Origin: Sphaerisporangium perillae
GTDB lineage: Bacteria > Actinomycetota > Actinomycetes > Streptosporangiales > Streptosporangiaceae
Reading direction: 5' to 3'
NCBI RefSeq assembly: GCF_023276435.1
Contig: NZ_JALLPO010000008.1
Location: forward strand, 62,001 to 126,000
DNA length: 64,000 nucleotides
In this document: piece by piece, positions 1 through 8,678 of the stretch
How positions within the stretch are numbered: the stretch's first letter is position 1
Layout of the letters: every line of letters starts with the position of its first letter
Notes under the pieces: model-generated
Seen by the model: only the letters and a program-made list of their open reading frames with translations
Told to the model about the DNA's origin: nothing
Database searches by the model: none
Translations under genes and position numbers: made by a program

Positions 1-134
1 CGTACCAGCCGCCGCCCGCTGCGGCTATGTGTCGCCCCTCATCGGACGCCGCTCGTCCCTCCGGATCGCCGATCGTCGATCTCTTACGAGGTTGTGACGT
101 CTCTGTGGGGGCAGCCCGGTTCGCGCTTACGGTG

Positions 135-1895
135 AGCAACGTGACCCAGGAGCCGGCCCGCCAGAGGCGATCACGGTCCCCGTCCGGACGGGCGACCGAC
201 ATCGCTACGGCAAGCGCCGGTGACCGGGGTGTCCGCGATAACGCGCCAGTTGGAGATCCGGTGGATACCGAGCGTGCGGTGGATACCGAGCGTGCGGTGG
301 AGGCACGAGGTCCAGCGGGTACCGGGCATGCGGCCGATCCACGGCAGGCAGTGGATACAAGGCATGCGTTGGATGCGGGGGAATTACGGCATGCGCGGCG
401 CTTTCTGGGTGTCTGGGCGGGGCTGATCGCGTTCGCCTTCGGGGTCGGCGGGATCCTTCACGCGTTCGGCGTGCTGACCATCGACCATCTGCCGCCGCTG
501 CACGCACACTTCCGCGTGCTCACGATCACGCTGCTGCCCGCCGGCGCCTTCGCCGCCGTCGCGGTCGCCGCCTTGCCCCGCCTGGTCCTGCGCGGCGGTT
601 TCGGCCGCGCGCTCCTCCTCGCGTACGGCTGCACGCTGGCCTGGACGGTGCTCCTTGCCGTCTCGGCCGACGGACTGGCGGCGCCGCTGGCCCGTCCGAC
701 CGAGTACCTCGCTGTCCTGCCCGCCGTCGGTGACGACCCGCTGGGCTGGCTGGCGTCGTTCACCGAGCGCCTTCCCGGCTATCCGACGCACGTACGGGGG
801 CACCCGCCCCTTCCCGTGCTCGCACTGTGGGGCCTCGCACGGTTGGGCCTGGCCGGGCCGTTCGCCGCGTCCGTGCTGGTGGTCGCCGTCGCATGCTCGG
901 CCACGGTGGCGATCGGGCTGGTGGTGCGGAACCTGGCGGGCGAGGGGGCCGCCCGCCAGGTCCTGCCTTATCTCGCGCTCGCGCCGTCGGCGGTGTGGAT
1001 CGCCACCAGCATGGACGCGTTCTTCGCGGGCATCGGCGCCTGGGGCGTGGCGCTGCTCGTGCTCGCCGGTCAGCGGGCGGCCTCGCCCATCCCGCCCGGT
1101 GTGGCGCCCGGACGTCCGCCAAGTCCGCTCCGTGAGCCACCGCTGCCTCGCCGATCGCCTCGGCTGCCTCCTCCGCCTCCGCCGCCTGCGCGTCCTTCGC
1201 CGTCTCCGTCCCCTCCACCGTCTCCGTCCCCTTCATCGCCTGCGCCGGTGTTCCTGGGGGTGCTGTACGGGCTTGTGGCAGGGATCCTGCTGGGGGCCCT
1301 TCCCTATCTGAGCTACGGGCTGGTGCCGTACCTGCTGATCCCCGTGGCGGCCGCGATGGTGGCCCGCGTGCCTCGAGCGGCGGTGACGGCGGCGCTGGCC
1401 GGCGCGGCGGGGGTGTCGGCGGCCTTCGCGGCGGCCGGGTTCCTCTGGCCGGCGGGGGTACTCGCCACGCACGCCGAGTGGGCGGCCGATCCAGGCGCCG
1501 CCAGGCCGTACTGGTACTTCCTGGTCGCCAATATGGCCGTCCTCGCCCTGGTCACCGGCCCCGCTACCGCCGCCGGCCTCGCCCGCTTCGGCCCCGTGAC
1601 GGTCGCCGCTCTGGCCCGGTTCAGTCCTGTGACGGCCGCCGGTTTGACCCGGTTCGGCCCGGTGACGGGTGCCGGGTCGCGGTGGTACGGATTGAAGGTG
1701 CTCGTCGGGACGGCGTTGGTCGCCGTGCTGGCGCTCGACGTGAGCGGAGTGACCCGTGGCGAGGTGGAGCGGATCTGGATTCCGTATGCCCTGTGGATCG
1801 GCCTGGCCGCGAGCCTGGCCGGCGGGCGCCGATGGCTCGCCGCTCAGGCTCTCATCGGGCTGCTGCTCCAGTCACTCGTACTTTCACCTTGGTGA
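135..1895 (+). CDS. Polytopic membrane protein, possibly GT-C-like
   Basis: This is a long hydrophobic protein with about ten membrane segments. It begins with a roughly 90-residue hydrophilic, repeat-bearing N-terminus in which VDTERA occurs twice in tandem. A loop near the middle is almost pure Pro/Ser/Arg and probably lies outside the membrane. The stretch GHPPLPVLALWG resembles the HPP loop seen in some GT-C glycosyltransferases, and the next gene is a sugar-nucleotide epimerase, so a role in polysaccharide or glycolipid synthesis is possible. That is inference; I do not recognise the family firmly. The start is uncertain: the frame is open back to position 27, and several GTG codons lie around 135-150 without a clear ribosome binding site. 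Late in the protein ARFGPVT-like units are repeated. Confidence 0.6.
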   Translation, partial: SNVTQEPARQRRSRSPSGRATDIATASAGDRGVRDNAPVGDPVDTERAVDTERAVEARGPAGTGHAADPRQAVDTRHALDAGELRHARRFLGVWAGLIAFAFGVGGILHAFGVLTIDHLPPLHAHFRVLTITLLPAGAFAAVAVAALPRLVLRGGFGRALLLAYGCTLAWTVLLAVSADGLAAPLARPTEYLAVLPAVGDDPLGWLASFTERLPGYPTHVRGHPPLPVLALWGLARLGLAGPFAASVLVVAVACSATVAIGLVVRNLAGEGAARQVLPYLALAPSAVWIATSMDAFFAGIGAWGVALLVLAGQRAASPIPPGVAPGRPPSPLREPPLPRRSPRLPPPPPPPARPSPSPSPPPSPSPSSPAPVFLGVLYGLVAGILLGALPYLSYGLVPYLLIPVAAAMVARVPRAAVTAALAGAAGVSAAFAAAGFLWPAGVLATHAEWAADPGAARPYWYFLVANMAVLALVTGPATAAGLARFGPVTVAALARFSPVTAAGLTRFGPVTGAGSRWYGLKVLVGTALVAVLALDVSGVTRGEVERIWIPYALWIGLAASLAGGRRWLAAQALIGLLLQSLVLSPW

Positions 1896-2018
1896 ACGGC
1901 CCTTCTCGCCGACCCGGCGCCGAACGCGTGAGCGCCCCACTGGGCGGGAGGAAGCGGCCCCGGCGTGGGGTGGCCGTGTGCGGAGGTCGGAGGTCTGGGC
2001 GGTGATTGGGGGGCCGGG

Positions 2019-3023
2019 TTAGGCGAGGGGGGTGGTGGCGAATTCTTTCATGCCTTCTGTGAAGCCGATGGTGGCGTGGAAGTGCAGGTCGCGGGCCGCG
2101 TGGGCGGGAGAGGCGACGACGTGGCGGACGTCGCCGAGGCGGTACTCGCCGGTGACGACCGGCTCGGGACCGCCCCGCTCGGCGGCCAGCGCGCGGGCCA
2201 TCTCGCCGATCGTGTGGGGCTCGCCGCTCGCGATGTTGTACGCGGCCAGGGCGCCGGGAGGGGTACGGGCTTCGGCGGCGGCGAGGTTGGCCCGGGCGAC
2301 GTCGCGCACGTGGACGAAGTCGCGGCGCTGGAGGCCGTCCTCGAACACTCGGGGCGCCCTGCCGGCCTCTAGGGCGGACCGGAAGATGGCCGCCACTCCT
2401 GAGTACGGCGTGTCCCTGGGCATTCTGGGCCCGTAGACGTTGTGGTAGCGCAGGGCGACCACCGTGCCGCCGGTTTCCCGTGCCCAGTTGGCGGCCAGAT
2501 GTTCCTGCGCGAGTTTGGTGGAGGCGTACACGCTGCGTGGGTCCGGAGGGGCGTCCTCGCTGATCGTCGCGGAGGTCAGCTCGGCCCCGCACACCGGGCA
2601 GCGGGGTTCGAACACGCCGCCGGACAGGTCCTGCGCGGTTCGCGGACCGGGGCGGACGCGGCCGTGCTCGCCGCAGTCGTAGGCGCCCTCGCCGTACACC
2701 ACCATGGAGGAGGCGAGCACGAGGCGGCCGACTCCGTGCCTGGCCATGGCGGCCAGGAGCACGGCGGTGCCGTACACGTTGACGGAGGCGTAGTCGGGCA
2801 GGTCCGCGACGTCGACCCCGAGCCCTACCTTGGCCGCCTGGTGCACGACCAGGTCCGCTCCGGCCAGCGGTCCGTCCAGTGCCTCGGGGGCGCGGATGTC
2901 GCCGGTCGTGCCGTCCGGCGTCCCGCGTAGATCGAGGCCGGTGACCTCGTGTCCGGCGGCGCCGAAGGCCTCCACGACATGACTTCCGATGAATCCGGCC
3001 GCGCCGGTGACCAGTGCCCTCAC
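2019..3023 (-). CDS. NAD-dependent epimerase/dehydratase (extended SDR)
   Basis: A 334-residue extended short-chain dehydrogenase of the UDP-glucose 4-epimerase type. The N-terminal Rossmann motif GAAGFIGSH is at residues 7-15. The catalytic YxxxK is seen as YASTK, preceded by the ASS serine. It should interconvert or dehydrate an NDP-sugar in the cytoplasm; the exact substrate cannot be read from sequence. Two CxxC-like pairs, in DCGEHG and CPVCGAE, sit in an insertion before the YxxxK and could bind zinc, which is unusual for the family. The start is GTG. The neighbouring membrane protein on the other strand may use the same sugar pathway. Confidence 0.85.
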   Translation of the reverse strand: MRALVTGAAGFIGSHVVEAFGAAGHEVTGLDLRGTPDGTTGDIRAPEALDGPLAGADLVVHQAAKVGLGVDVADLPDYASVNVYGTAVLLAAMARHGVGRLVLASSMVVYGEGAYDCGEHGRVRPGPRTAQDLSGGVFEPRCPVCGAELTSATISEDAPPDPRSVYASTKLAQEHLAANWARETGGTVVALRYHNVYGPRMPRDTPYSGVAAIFRSALEAGRAPRVFEDGLQRRDFVHVRDVARANLAAAEARTPPGALAAYNIASGEPHTIGEMARALAAERGGPEPVVTGEYRLGDVRHVVASPAHAARDLHFHATIGFTEGMKEFATTPLA

Positions 3024-3129
3024 GCCGCCGAGGCTAGCCGCGCCCGGGCCGCCTCACCCGGTGCGCGGCAAGATGTTCGCGGGACGTAAGAACCAGTGCC
3101 CTCGTGCCGCCGGGGCTTGCCGCGTCCGG
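3011..3129. repeat. Imperfect direct duplication at the epimerase start
   Basis: About 37 bases covering the epimerase start codon (3011-3047) recur at 3093-3129 with a handful of mismatches, displaced by 82 bases. Both copies begin CCAGTGCCCT. The distal copy lies in the short gap between the epimerase and the phosphatase gene. It looks like an old local duplication of the 5' end of the epimerase gene. Confidence 0.6.
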
Positions 3130-3139
3130 TGGGGTGGGC

Positions 3140-4198
3140 TCAGACTTCGCGGCATCGGAGGAGGAGCATGGCGGCGTCGTCGTGCAGGGGTGCGTCGACG
3201 TGGGCTACCAGGTCGAGCCGGAGTGCCTCGAGCGCGGCCTCGGGGTCGTCGTCCTTGAGCAGGAACGCCCGTTCGGCCAGCGGGTAGAAACGGCCCGCGC
3301 GGTCGCGGGCCTCGATCACCCCGTCGGTGTACAGCAGGATCTGGTCCCCCGGGTTGAACGTGACCTGGTGCGGGTTGGGGCCGTCCACCTCCAGGACGGC
3401 GAGGCCCAGCGGTGGCGCGGTGTCGTCGGGCTCGGCCAGGGTGATCTCGCCGTTGGCGTGCAGGATGAGCGGCGGAGGATGGCCGTAGTTGAGCAGCGTG
3501 AGCCGCCCGCAGGGATCGGCGTCGACGAGGATGGCCGTGACGAACTCCTCGCCCGACAGCCGCCGGTTGAGGGCCTTCTCCAGCCGCCCGCTGACGCCGC
3601 GCAGGTCGGGCTCGTCGTGGGCCGCTTCGCGGAAGGCTCCGAGGACCAGCGCGGCCGTCTCGACGGCCTCAAGGCCCTTGCCCTGCACGTCGCCCACGAT
3701 CGCGCGGACCCCGCTCGGGCCGGTGACGACCTCGTACAGGTCGCCGCCGATGCGCGCCTCGGCGTTCGCGGAGGTGTAGGACACGGCGGCACGCAGGTGG
3801 CCGGCCCGCCGGGGGACCGGTCTGAGCAGCACCCGCTGCGCCACCTCGGCGACGGAGCGAACGGTCGCCAGCTCGCGCTCGCGGCGCTGCCGGCCGACCG
3901 TGGCGAGGATGCTCGCGGCCGTGACGCCGGTGATCGAGACCAGGCTCATGTTGCTCTGCCGGTTCCCGAGGAGGCCGTTGTACACGGCGAGGATCAGCGA
4001 CAGGGCGAGCGCGACGATGCCGATCAGCACGGTGCGCCGGACGCCGCCGACCAGGCTGGCGAACGCGGGGCCGACCGCGAGCAGGGACAGGTAGCCGAGG
4101 TCGGGTCCGGTGAGGATGTCGACGGCGGCGACGACGCTCAAGGACGCGAGGGGCAGCGACCCCATGAGCCGCTGCGTTCTGCGGTTGACGGCGCTCAT
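3140..4198 (-). CDS. Membrane PP2C-type (SpoIIE) serine phosphatase
   Basis: A 352-residue protein with three or four membrane segments in residues 13-95, then a PP2C-like SpoIIE phosphatase domain from about 135 to the end. The metal-binding acidic motifs are present: GGDLYE (151-156), GDVQGKG (169-175) and a C-terminal HDDAAML. SpoIIE/RsbU-type enzymes dephosphorylate anti-anti-sigma factors and so release alternative sigma factors. No anti-sigma or STAS partner is encoded beside it, so the target is unknown. The N-terminal half has no PAS or GAF domain; sensing may be through the membrane region. Confidence 0.88.
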   Translation of the reverse strand: MSAVNRRTQRLMGSLPLASLSVVAAVDILTGPDLGYLSLLAVGPAFASLVGGVRRTVLIGIVALALSLILAVYNGLLGNRQSNMSLVSITGVTAASILATVGRQRRERELATVRSVAEVAQRVLLRPVPRRAGHLRAAVSYTSANAEARIGGDLYEVVTGPSGVRAIVGDVQGKGLEAVETAALVLGAFREAAHDEPDLRGVSGRLEKALNRRLSGEEFVTAILVDADPCGRLTLLNYGHPPPLILHANGEITLAEPDDTAPPLGLAVLEVDGPNPHQVTFNPGDQILLYTDGVIEARDRAGRFYPLAERAFLLKDDDPEAALEALRLDLVAHVDAPLHDDAAMLLLRCREV

Positions 4199-4753
4199 AG
4201 GCGGCGCTCCGCTGCCGTGACGGTTCGTTCTCGGTGAAGATCGCTCGTCACAGGATGCCTCCGCGGAATAGGTCCATTTCGGTGGTGTGCCGACCAGACT
4301 TCCCGGTGCTCCGCGGCCACTGTAACAAGGCGAGGATTCGGCGAACAGCGCGCCGAGCTTACGCCGCGGCCACAGCTGTGAGCGGCACGGACACGGGGTT
4401 GATGGTTCGCGACGGGTCTGGAAGCCGGAGAACCTCGCGACGGGCGGCGCCCGCGCGGGATCCGCTTACCGGAAGAATCTTGAGTTACTACGGAATGGGA
4501 TGATTCCGACCATTTCCCGCTTATGCATGCAACCACCTCGACGACCTCGCAACAACAACGAACCGGACGCTCCTCGGCGTCTGAAAGCCGGACCGAGCCT
4601 GCACGAGCGCGAATCGGACCGGGAGGTCTCTGAAGGCCTCATGAATCGAACCTTACTCTGGGATCGGCCAACTGGGACCGATTCGATACAGGTCCTCGAC
4701 TTTCCGTGCACGACCTACCTCAAAGCGCCCCGATAACTTCATCGGACGGAAAA
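4199..4753. other. Non-coding gap of about 555 bases
   Basis: This interval lies between two minus-strand genes. It is less GC-rich than its surroundings, especially after 4460. Short open frames exist on both strands but none has a convincing ribosome binding site, codon bias or recognisable domain. It probably holds the promoter of the phosphatase gene and the end of the kinase transcript. Confidence 0.5.
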
Positions 4754-6262
4754 TCAAGATGAGGCGGATAATTGCGGAATGCCGTTTCTCTCCGCGTCTG
4801 AGGTGGGTACAGGAAGGCGTACGACGAAGCGCGCACCGCCGCCCCGGCGTCCGGGACCCATCACGGCCCGACCGGTGATCGCCGCGGCTCCGTCACGCTC
4901 CTGCTCAACGACCGCTGCGGCTCCGTCACCCTCCTGCTCGACGGCCGTCGCCGCTCTCTCGCCCTGCTCGCCGCTCGTCACGGCTTCGCCGCGCTCCGCC
5001 TCCGCGATCGTCACGGCTCCACCGTGCAGCACGGCTATCTCCCTGACGATCGCCAACCCCAGGCCCGAGCCGCCCGCGTCTCTCGCCCGTGCCCCATCGA
5101 GCCGGGTGAACCGGTCGAACACGGCTTCGCGGTCCTCGGAAGGGATGCCCGGCCCGTCGTCCCGGACCTCGAGCAGAGCGCTCCCCTCCTGCCTGGCGAC
5201 GCGCACCTCGACGAACGACGCGGCGTGCCGCACGGCGTTGTCGACCAGGTTGGTGATCAGTCGGGCGAGGTGGGAACGGGAGCCCCGGACCACCACGTCG
5301 GGATCGATGGCGAGCCGCACCCGCACCCCGGCCCTGGGACGGAGCCGAAGGGATTCCTCCGCCGCCACCTGCCCAAGGTCCACCTCGTCGGCCCTCGGCG
5401 GCTCTCCCGCGTCCAGGGCGGCCAGCAGGAGCAGGTCGGCGGCCAGCGACTGCAACCGGTCCACGTCGGCGAGCGCCTCACCGGTCGTCTCGCCGGGCGG
5501 CGCCAGCTCCAGCCGGGTGCGCAGCGTCGCGATCGGGCTGCGCAGCTCGTGGGCGGCGTCGGCGACGAATCGCTTGTGCTGCTCGACGGCCTTCTCCAGC
5601 CGGTCGAGGGTGGCGTTGACGGTGCGGGCGAGGGAGGCGATCTCGTCTCGGGCCTCGGGTACGGGGACGCGCCGGTGCAGGTCGCGGGCCGTGATGTCGG
5701 CCAGCTTGGCCCGTATCCCGGACACCGGGACCAGAGCCTGGCCCACGAAGAACCACGTCATCCCCGCCACCAGCAGCAGCAGGGCGGGGATGCCGAAGAT
5801 CAGCAGCTTGTACAGCACCGTGAGCGCCTCGCGCGCGGGCTCCAGCGAGCTGCGCGCGGTGACGGTCAGCGGCCCGGTGCCGGTCTCGACGGTGGCGCTG
5901 GCCGTCGTGTAGCCGTCGGACGTCCACGTACGGCTCGGCGCCTCGGCGGGACGGCCGACCTGCACGTCGGGATCGGCCAGCGCCTGTGACAGGCCTTTCT
6001 CCGACCCGGTGTACAAGGACTTCAGCGCCGGCGTGCCGGGTACCGACAGGACGCCGGTCTCGCCCTGGGCCGGGACCGAGAGGACGCCGGCCGCCGCCGC
6101 GGCACGCCGGGCGGCCTGCGCGGTCGCGCTCCGTTCCAGGTTGTCGCGGAGAACCATGGTGAGCGCGGCGGCGGCCCCGCCGAGCGCGACCGCGACGATG
6201 AGAGTGGCGGCGACGGTGGCGCGGAGCCGTAACGACCATCGCGGGCGCGGGTGGAGGCGCAT
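4754..6262 (-). CDS. Sensor histidine kinase (OmpR-partner class)
   Basis: A 502-residue membrane kinase. Membrane helices lie near residues 14-38 and 152-174 with an extracytoplasmic sensor between them that contains GVLSVP twice. A HAMP linker follows, then the phospho-acceptor box with HELRSP (His about 239) and an ATPase domain with LVDNAVRH, DDGPGIP and GSGLGLAIV. The start codon overlaps the regulator's stop as TGATG, so the pair is translationally coupled. Oddly, about 55 residues rich in Glu, Ala and Gly, with EQE[GR]DGAAA repeated, are inserted between the last glycine box and the terminal RFVVRLPV strand. This may be an expanded loop that does not destroy the fold. Confidence 0.92.
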   Translation of the reverse strand: MRLHPRPRWSLRLRATVAATLIVAVALGGAAAALTMVLRDNLERSATAQAARRAAAAAGVLSVPAQGETGVLSVPGTPALKSLYTGSEKGLSQALADPDVQVGRPAEAPSRTWTSDGYTTASATVETGTGPLTVTARSSLEPAREALTVLYKLLIFGIPALLLLVAGMTWFFVGQALVPVSGIRAKLADITARDLHRRVPVPEARDEIASLARTVNATLDRLEKAVEQHKRFVADAAHELRSPIATLRTRLELAPPGETTGEALADVDRLQSLAADLLLLAALDAGEPPRADEVDLGQVAAEESLRLRPRAGVRVRLAIDPDVVVRGSRSHLARLITNLVDNAVRHAASFVEVRVARQEGSALLEVRDDGPGIPSEDREAVFDRFTRLDGARARDAGGSGLGLAIVREIAVLHGGAVTIAEAERGEAVTSGEQGERAATAVEQEGDGAAAVVEQERDGAAAITGRAVMGPGRRGGGARFVVRLPVPTSDAERNGIPQLSASS

Positions 6263-6936
6263 CACCGGTGCCCGTCGAGCCGGTAGCCCGCGCCCCGTAC
6301 GGTCACCAGCGACGAGCGGCCGAAGGGAGCGTCCACCTTGCGGCGCAGCGCGCTGATGTACACCTCGACGATGCTCGGATCGCCGTCGTAGGCGAAGTCC
6401 CACGCCTGCCGCAGCAGCTCGGCCTTGGACACCACCTCACCCGGCCGCCGGGCGAGGCTGTGCAGCACGGCGAATTCCTTAGGGGTGAGCGCGATGTCCA
6501 CGCCCGCCCGGCTGCACCGCATCCCGGCGGGGTCGATCACCAGGTCGCCGACCGTCAGCGCGACCGGGCGCTCCCGGCCGCCCCGCCGTACGAGGGCGCG
6601 CAGCCGGGCGAGCAGCACGACATAGGAGAACGGCTTGGACAGGAAGTCGTCGGCCCCGGTGTCCAGCGCCTCCGCCTCGTCGTACTCGCCGTCCTTGGCG
6701 GTCAGCATCATGATCGGCGTCCAGTTCCCGGCGTCGCGCAGGCGGCGGCAGACCGCGTACCCGTTGAGCCGCGGCAGCATGACGTCGAGCACGATGGCGT
6801 CGTAGGCGTTCTCGGTCGCCATCCACAGGCCCTCTGTCCCGTCGTGGGCGAGGTCGACGGCGAAGCCCTCGCCCGACAGCCCGCTCTTCACGAGCGTGGC
6901 GAGCCGCCGCTCATCCTCCACCAGCAGCACACGCAT
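6262..6936 (-). CDS. OmpR-family response regulator
   Basis: A 224-residue regulator with a receiver domain (acidic pair E7-D8, phosphorylated Asp51 in LDVML, Lys101 in SKPFS) and a C-terminal winged-helix DNA-binding domain ending in VRGAGYRL. It is the partner of the kinase that follows it in a two-gene operon. The divergent small secreted protein gene starts 150 bases away, and an 11-base-spaced direct repeat in the shared promoter is a plausible binding site for this regulator. Confidence 0.93.
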   Translation of the reverse strand: MRVLLVEDERRLATLVKSGLSGEGFAVDLAHDGTEGLWMATENAYDAIVLDVMLPRLNGYAVCRRLRDAGNWTPIMMLTAKDGEYDEAEALDTGADDFLSKPFSYVVLLARLRALVRRGGRERPVALTVGDLVIDPAGMRCSRAGVDIALTPKEFAVLHSLARRPGEVVSKAELLRQAWDFAYDGDPSIVEVYISALRRKVDAPFGRSSLVTVRGAGYRLDGHR

Positions 6937-6989
6937 GCCTCCAGCCTGCCGGAAGGACCTGAAGCGCAGCTTAAGATCATTTCGGGTGT

Positions 6990-7010
6990 CTTCAGGTTGG
7001 CTTCAGGTGG
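6990..7010 (+). promoter_or_regulatory. Direct repeat, likely response-regulator box
   Basis: CTTCAGGTTGG at 6990-7000 is followed directly by CTTCAGGTGG at 7001-7010, giving an 11-base period that matches the head-to-tail binding of OmpR/PhoB-type dimers. It lies in the divergent promoter between the two-component operon and the secreted-protein gene. The assignment to the adjacent regulator is inference. Confidence 0.55.
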
Positions 7011-7085
7011 CCGTTGGCAGTGTCTCTCCCGTCCGACCGCCGTAGGTCGATCCGGCTGTGGTCGACCGGTCTGAAGGAGATACGA

Positions 7086-7568
7086 ATGATCAGCAAGCGC
7101 ATGGGTTCGGCGATCTCGGCCGCGGTGCTCGGGGTGGCCCTGGCCGCCACCCTCACCGCCGCCGCGAGCGCCGACGAGGCCCCCCGCAGCGGCGGGCGCC
7201 CCACCTCCGGCGTGACGACCTGTGAGAGTCCGGCCAGGATCGTGGAGAAGGACGGCAAGCTTCTGCTCGACGACGGCAAGGAGGTCAGGGAGCTGAAGGC
7301 AGACGACCGGGTGCGAGCCGTGCCGGCCATCCCGGCCGTGCCCCCCGGCAGCGCCGTTCCGGAGGGCACGGGCGTTCCGCACACGGAGAGCGTTCCGTCG
7401 ACGGAGAAGGCTCCGCCCGCCGAGGACGCCCCCGAAGGGGAGAAGGGGCTGTCGGAGGACGCCGATCAGGGCGTGAAGGGGACCACCGAGCGTGGGACGC
7501 CCGCCGAGGGCGCGCACGGCCGCGTCACGGCCGTGTGCACAGCTGAGGCGCCGGCGCCCTCGAAGTAG
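7086..7568 (+). CDS. Small secreted protein, unknown function
   Basis: A 160-residue exported protein. A classic signal peptide (MISKR, hydrophobic core, ASADEA cleavage region) occupies residues 1-31. The mature part is hydrophilic, acidic and rich in Pro, Glu and Gly, with short VP-containing repeats; two cysteines (TTCES and AVCTA) could form one disulphide. The start is well placed: AAGGAG sits just before the ATG. Its divergent position next to a two-component system suggests it is a target or accessory of that system, as is common for such pairs. No known domain is recognised. Confidence 0.75.
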   Translation: MISKRMGSAISAAVLGVALAATLTAAASADEAPRSGGRPTSGVTTCESPARIVEKDGKLLLDDGKEVRELKADDRVRAVPAIPAVPPGSAVPEGTGVPHTESVPSTEKAPPAEDAPEGEKGLSEDADQGVKGTTERGTPAEGAHGRVTAVCTAEAPAPSK

Positions 7569-7667
7569 GCAAGGCCATCCCGCCGGCTGCCCTGGACCCG
7601 TGGTCCTGGACGGCCGGCGCGGGCACCGGCGTCGCCATCAGGCGCGCTCGCGGGCGAGGTGCTGCAC

Positions 7668-7727
7668 GATCAGGGGCGTTCGCGAGCGAGACGCTTCAGG
7701 ATCACTTCAGGATCAGGGGCGTTCGCG
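7668..7727. repeat. Duplicated end of the DUF2277 gene with 11-base tandem repeat
   Basis: A 17-base segment starting GATCAGGGGCGTTCGCG occurs at 7668-7684 and again at 7711-7727, the latter inside the 3' end of the DUF2277 gene. Between them CTTCAGGATCA is perfectly tandemly repeated (7694-7704 and 7705-7715), ending on the gene's stop codon. This looks like slippage or local duplication at the end of that gene. Confidence 0.65.
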
Positions 7728-7937
7728 GGCGACGTTCTTCACCTGGAGCTCGTCCAGAAGGGTCTGGGTCGCCGCGGCGACCGCCTCGACGGCCCGCTCG
7801 AAGGCCTCCGCGTTGCGCGCGGACGGCGCACGGAAGCCCGAGATCTTGCGGACGTACTGCAGTGCGGCGGCCTGCACGTCGTCATCGGTGACGTCGCTGG
7901 TGTAGGGCTCGCGAAGGGTCTTGATGCTCCGGCACAT
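7713..7937 (-). CDS. DUF2277 family protein
   Basis: A 74-residue protein starting MCRSIKTLREP, the hallmark N-terminus of the DUF2277 family of small conserved bacterial proteins. The function is unknown. The family cysteine at position 2 is present. An in-frame ATG further upstream (8003) exists, but the family start is at 7937. Its 3' end lies in the local duplication described above. Confidence 0.85.
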   Translation of the reverse strand: MCRSIKTLREPYTSDVTDDDVQAAALQYVRKISGFRAPSARNAEAFERAVEAVAAATQTLLDELQVKNVARERP

Positions 7938-8148
7938 GACAGGACGGTACGTCATGGGCGCGCCGGGTGAGGAGTCGCGGCGGCGGCCCAGGGGTGACCC
8001 CATGGCAGGGCGTGCGCGTCGGCGCTCTGGCGTACGCCGCGGCGTGGTTCCGGGGGGTGACTGATCGCGGCAAAGTACCCTTCAAGCGGCGTTACCGGAC
8101 ATCCCGCGCCGGGGATGGGCAGTACATCTCTGACGACCGGAGGCCGCC

Positions 8149-8418
8149 ATGGCGCAGAAGACGACCGCCGCCCGGAAGGGCGCGACGCGCGCTCCGATAA
8201 AGGTCGAGCGGCGGCCCGAGGTGACGTTGCCGCTGGTCGGCCGGGTGATCATGCCCCCGCCCGACCGGATCGCCTTCTATGTGGCGCTTGGCGCGCTGGC
8301 CGCCGTCGAGATCATCGAATGGCCCGTGGCGCTGATCATCGGATTCGGTCACTTCCTCGCCGAGCAGCATTTCTCCCGCGTCCTGCAGGCAGTGGGGGAG
8401 GCCGCCGAAGCCGCCTGA
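8149..8418 (+). CDS. Small protein with one hydrophobic helix
   Basis: An 89-residue protein: a basic N-terminal tail (about 25 residues rich in Lys, Arg, Ala, Thr), a short loop PPPDR, and a hydrophobic helix (FYVALGALAAVEIIEWPVALIIGFG) followed by an amphipathic end. GGAGG lies just ahead of the ATG. Such small proteins recur in actinomycetes but I do not know a function. It stands alone between genes of the other strand and the ferritin-like gene. Confidence 0.65.
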   Translation: MAQKTTAARKGATRAPIKVERRPEVTLPLVGRVIMPPPDRIAFYVALGALAAVEIIEWPVALIIGFGHFLAEQHFSRVLQAVGEAAEAA

Positions 8419-8528
8419 TCGGGCGGAGGTGCATCCCTGAAGGGGCGGGGGTGGAAGCCGCCTGGCCGCCTTCTCCGGCCGTCAATACCTATGACGGTTC
8501 GGCATTTCCCAAACGACCGCAAAATTCT

Positions 8529-8542
8529 TGACCGTGCGGTCA
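8529..8542. promoter_or_regulatory. Perfect palindrome upstream of the ferritin-like gene
   Basis: TGACCGTGCGGTCA (arms TGACCG/CGGTCA around TG) lies 137 bases before the ferritin-like start codon in an otherwise unannotated promoter region. The form suits a dimeric repressor such as a TetR or GntR protein. The binding protein is unknown. Confidence 0.45.
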
Positions 8543-8678
8543 TTGCGAAAGGGAGCGCAAAAACCCCAGCAAGTCTCGATATTGGCTGAATGTCGGCGCT
8601 CTGTGGATCGGGTTGTGGTCCATCCGGCTCGGGTACATGGTTCTCGCCCGCCGAAATAGGACAAAAGGAGTCATATCA

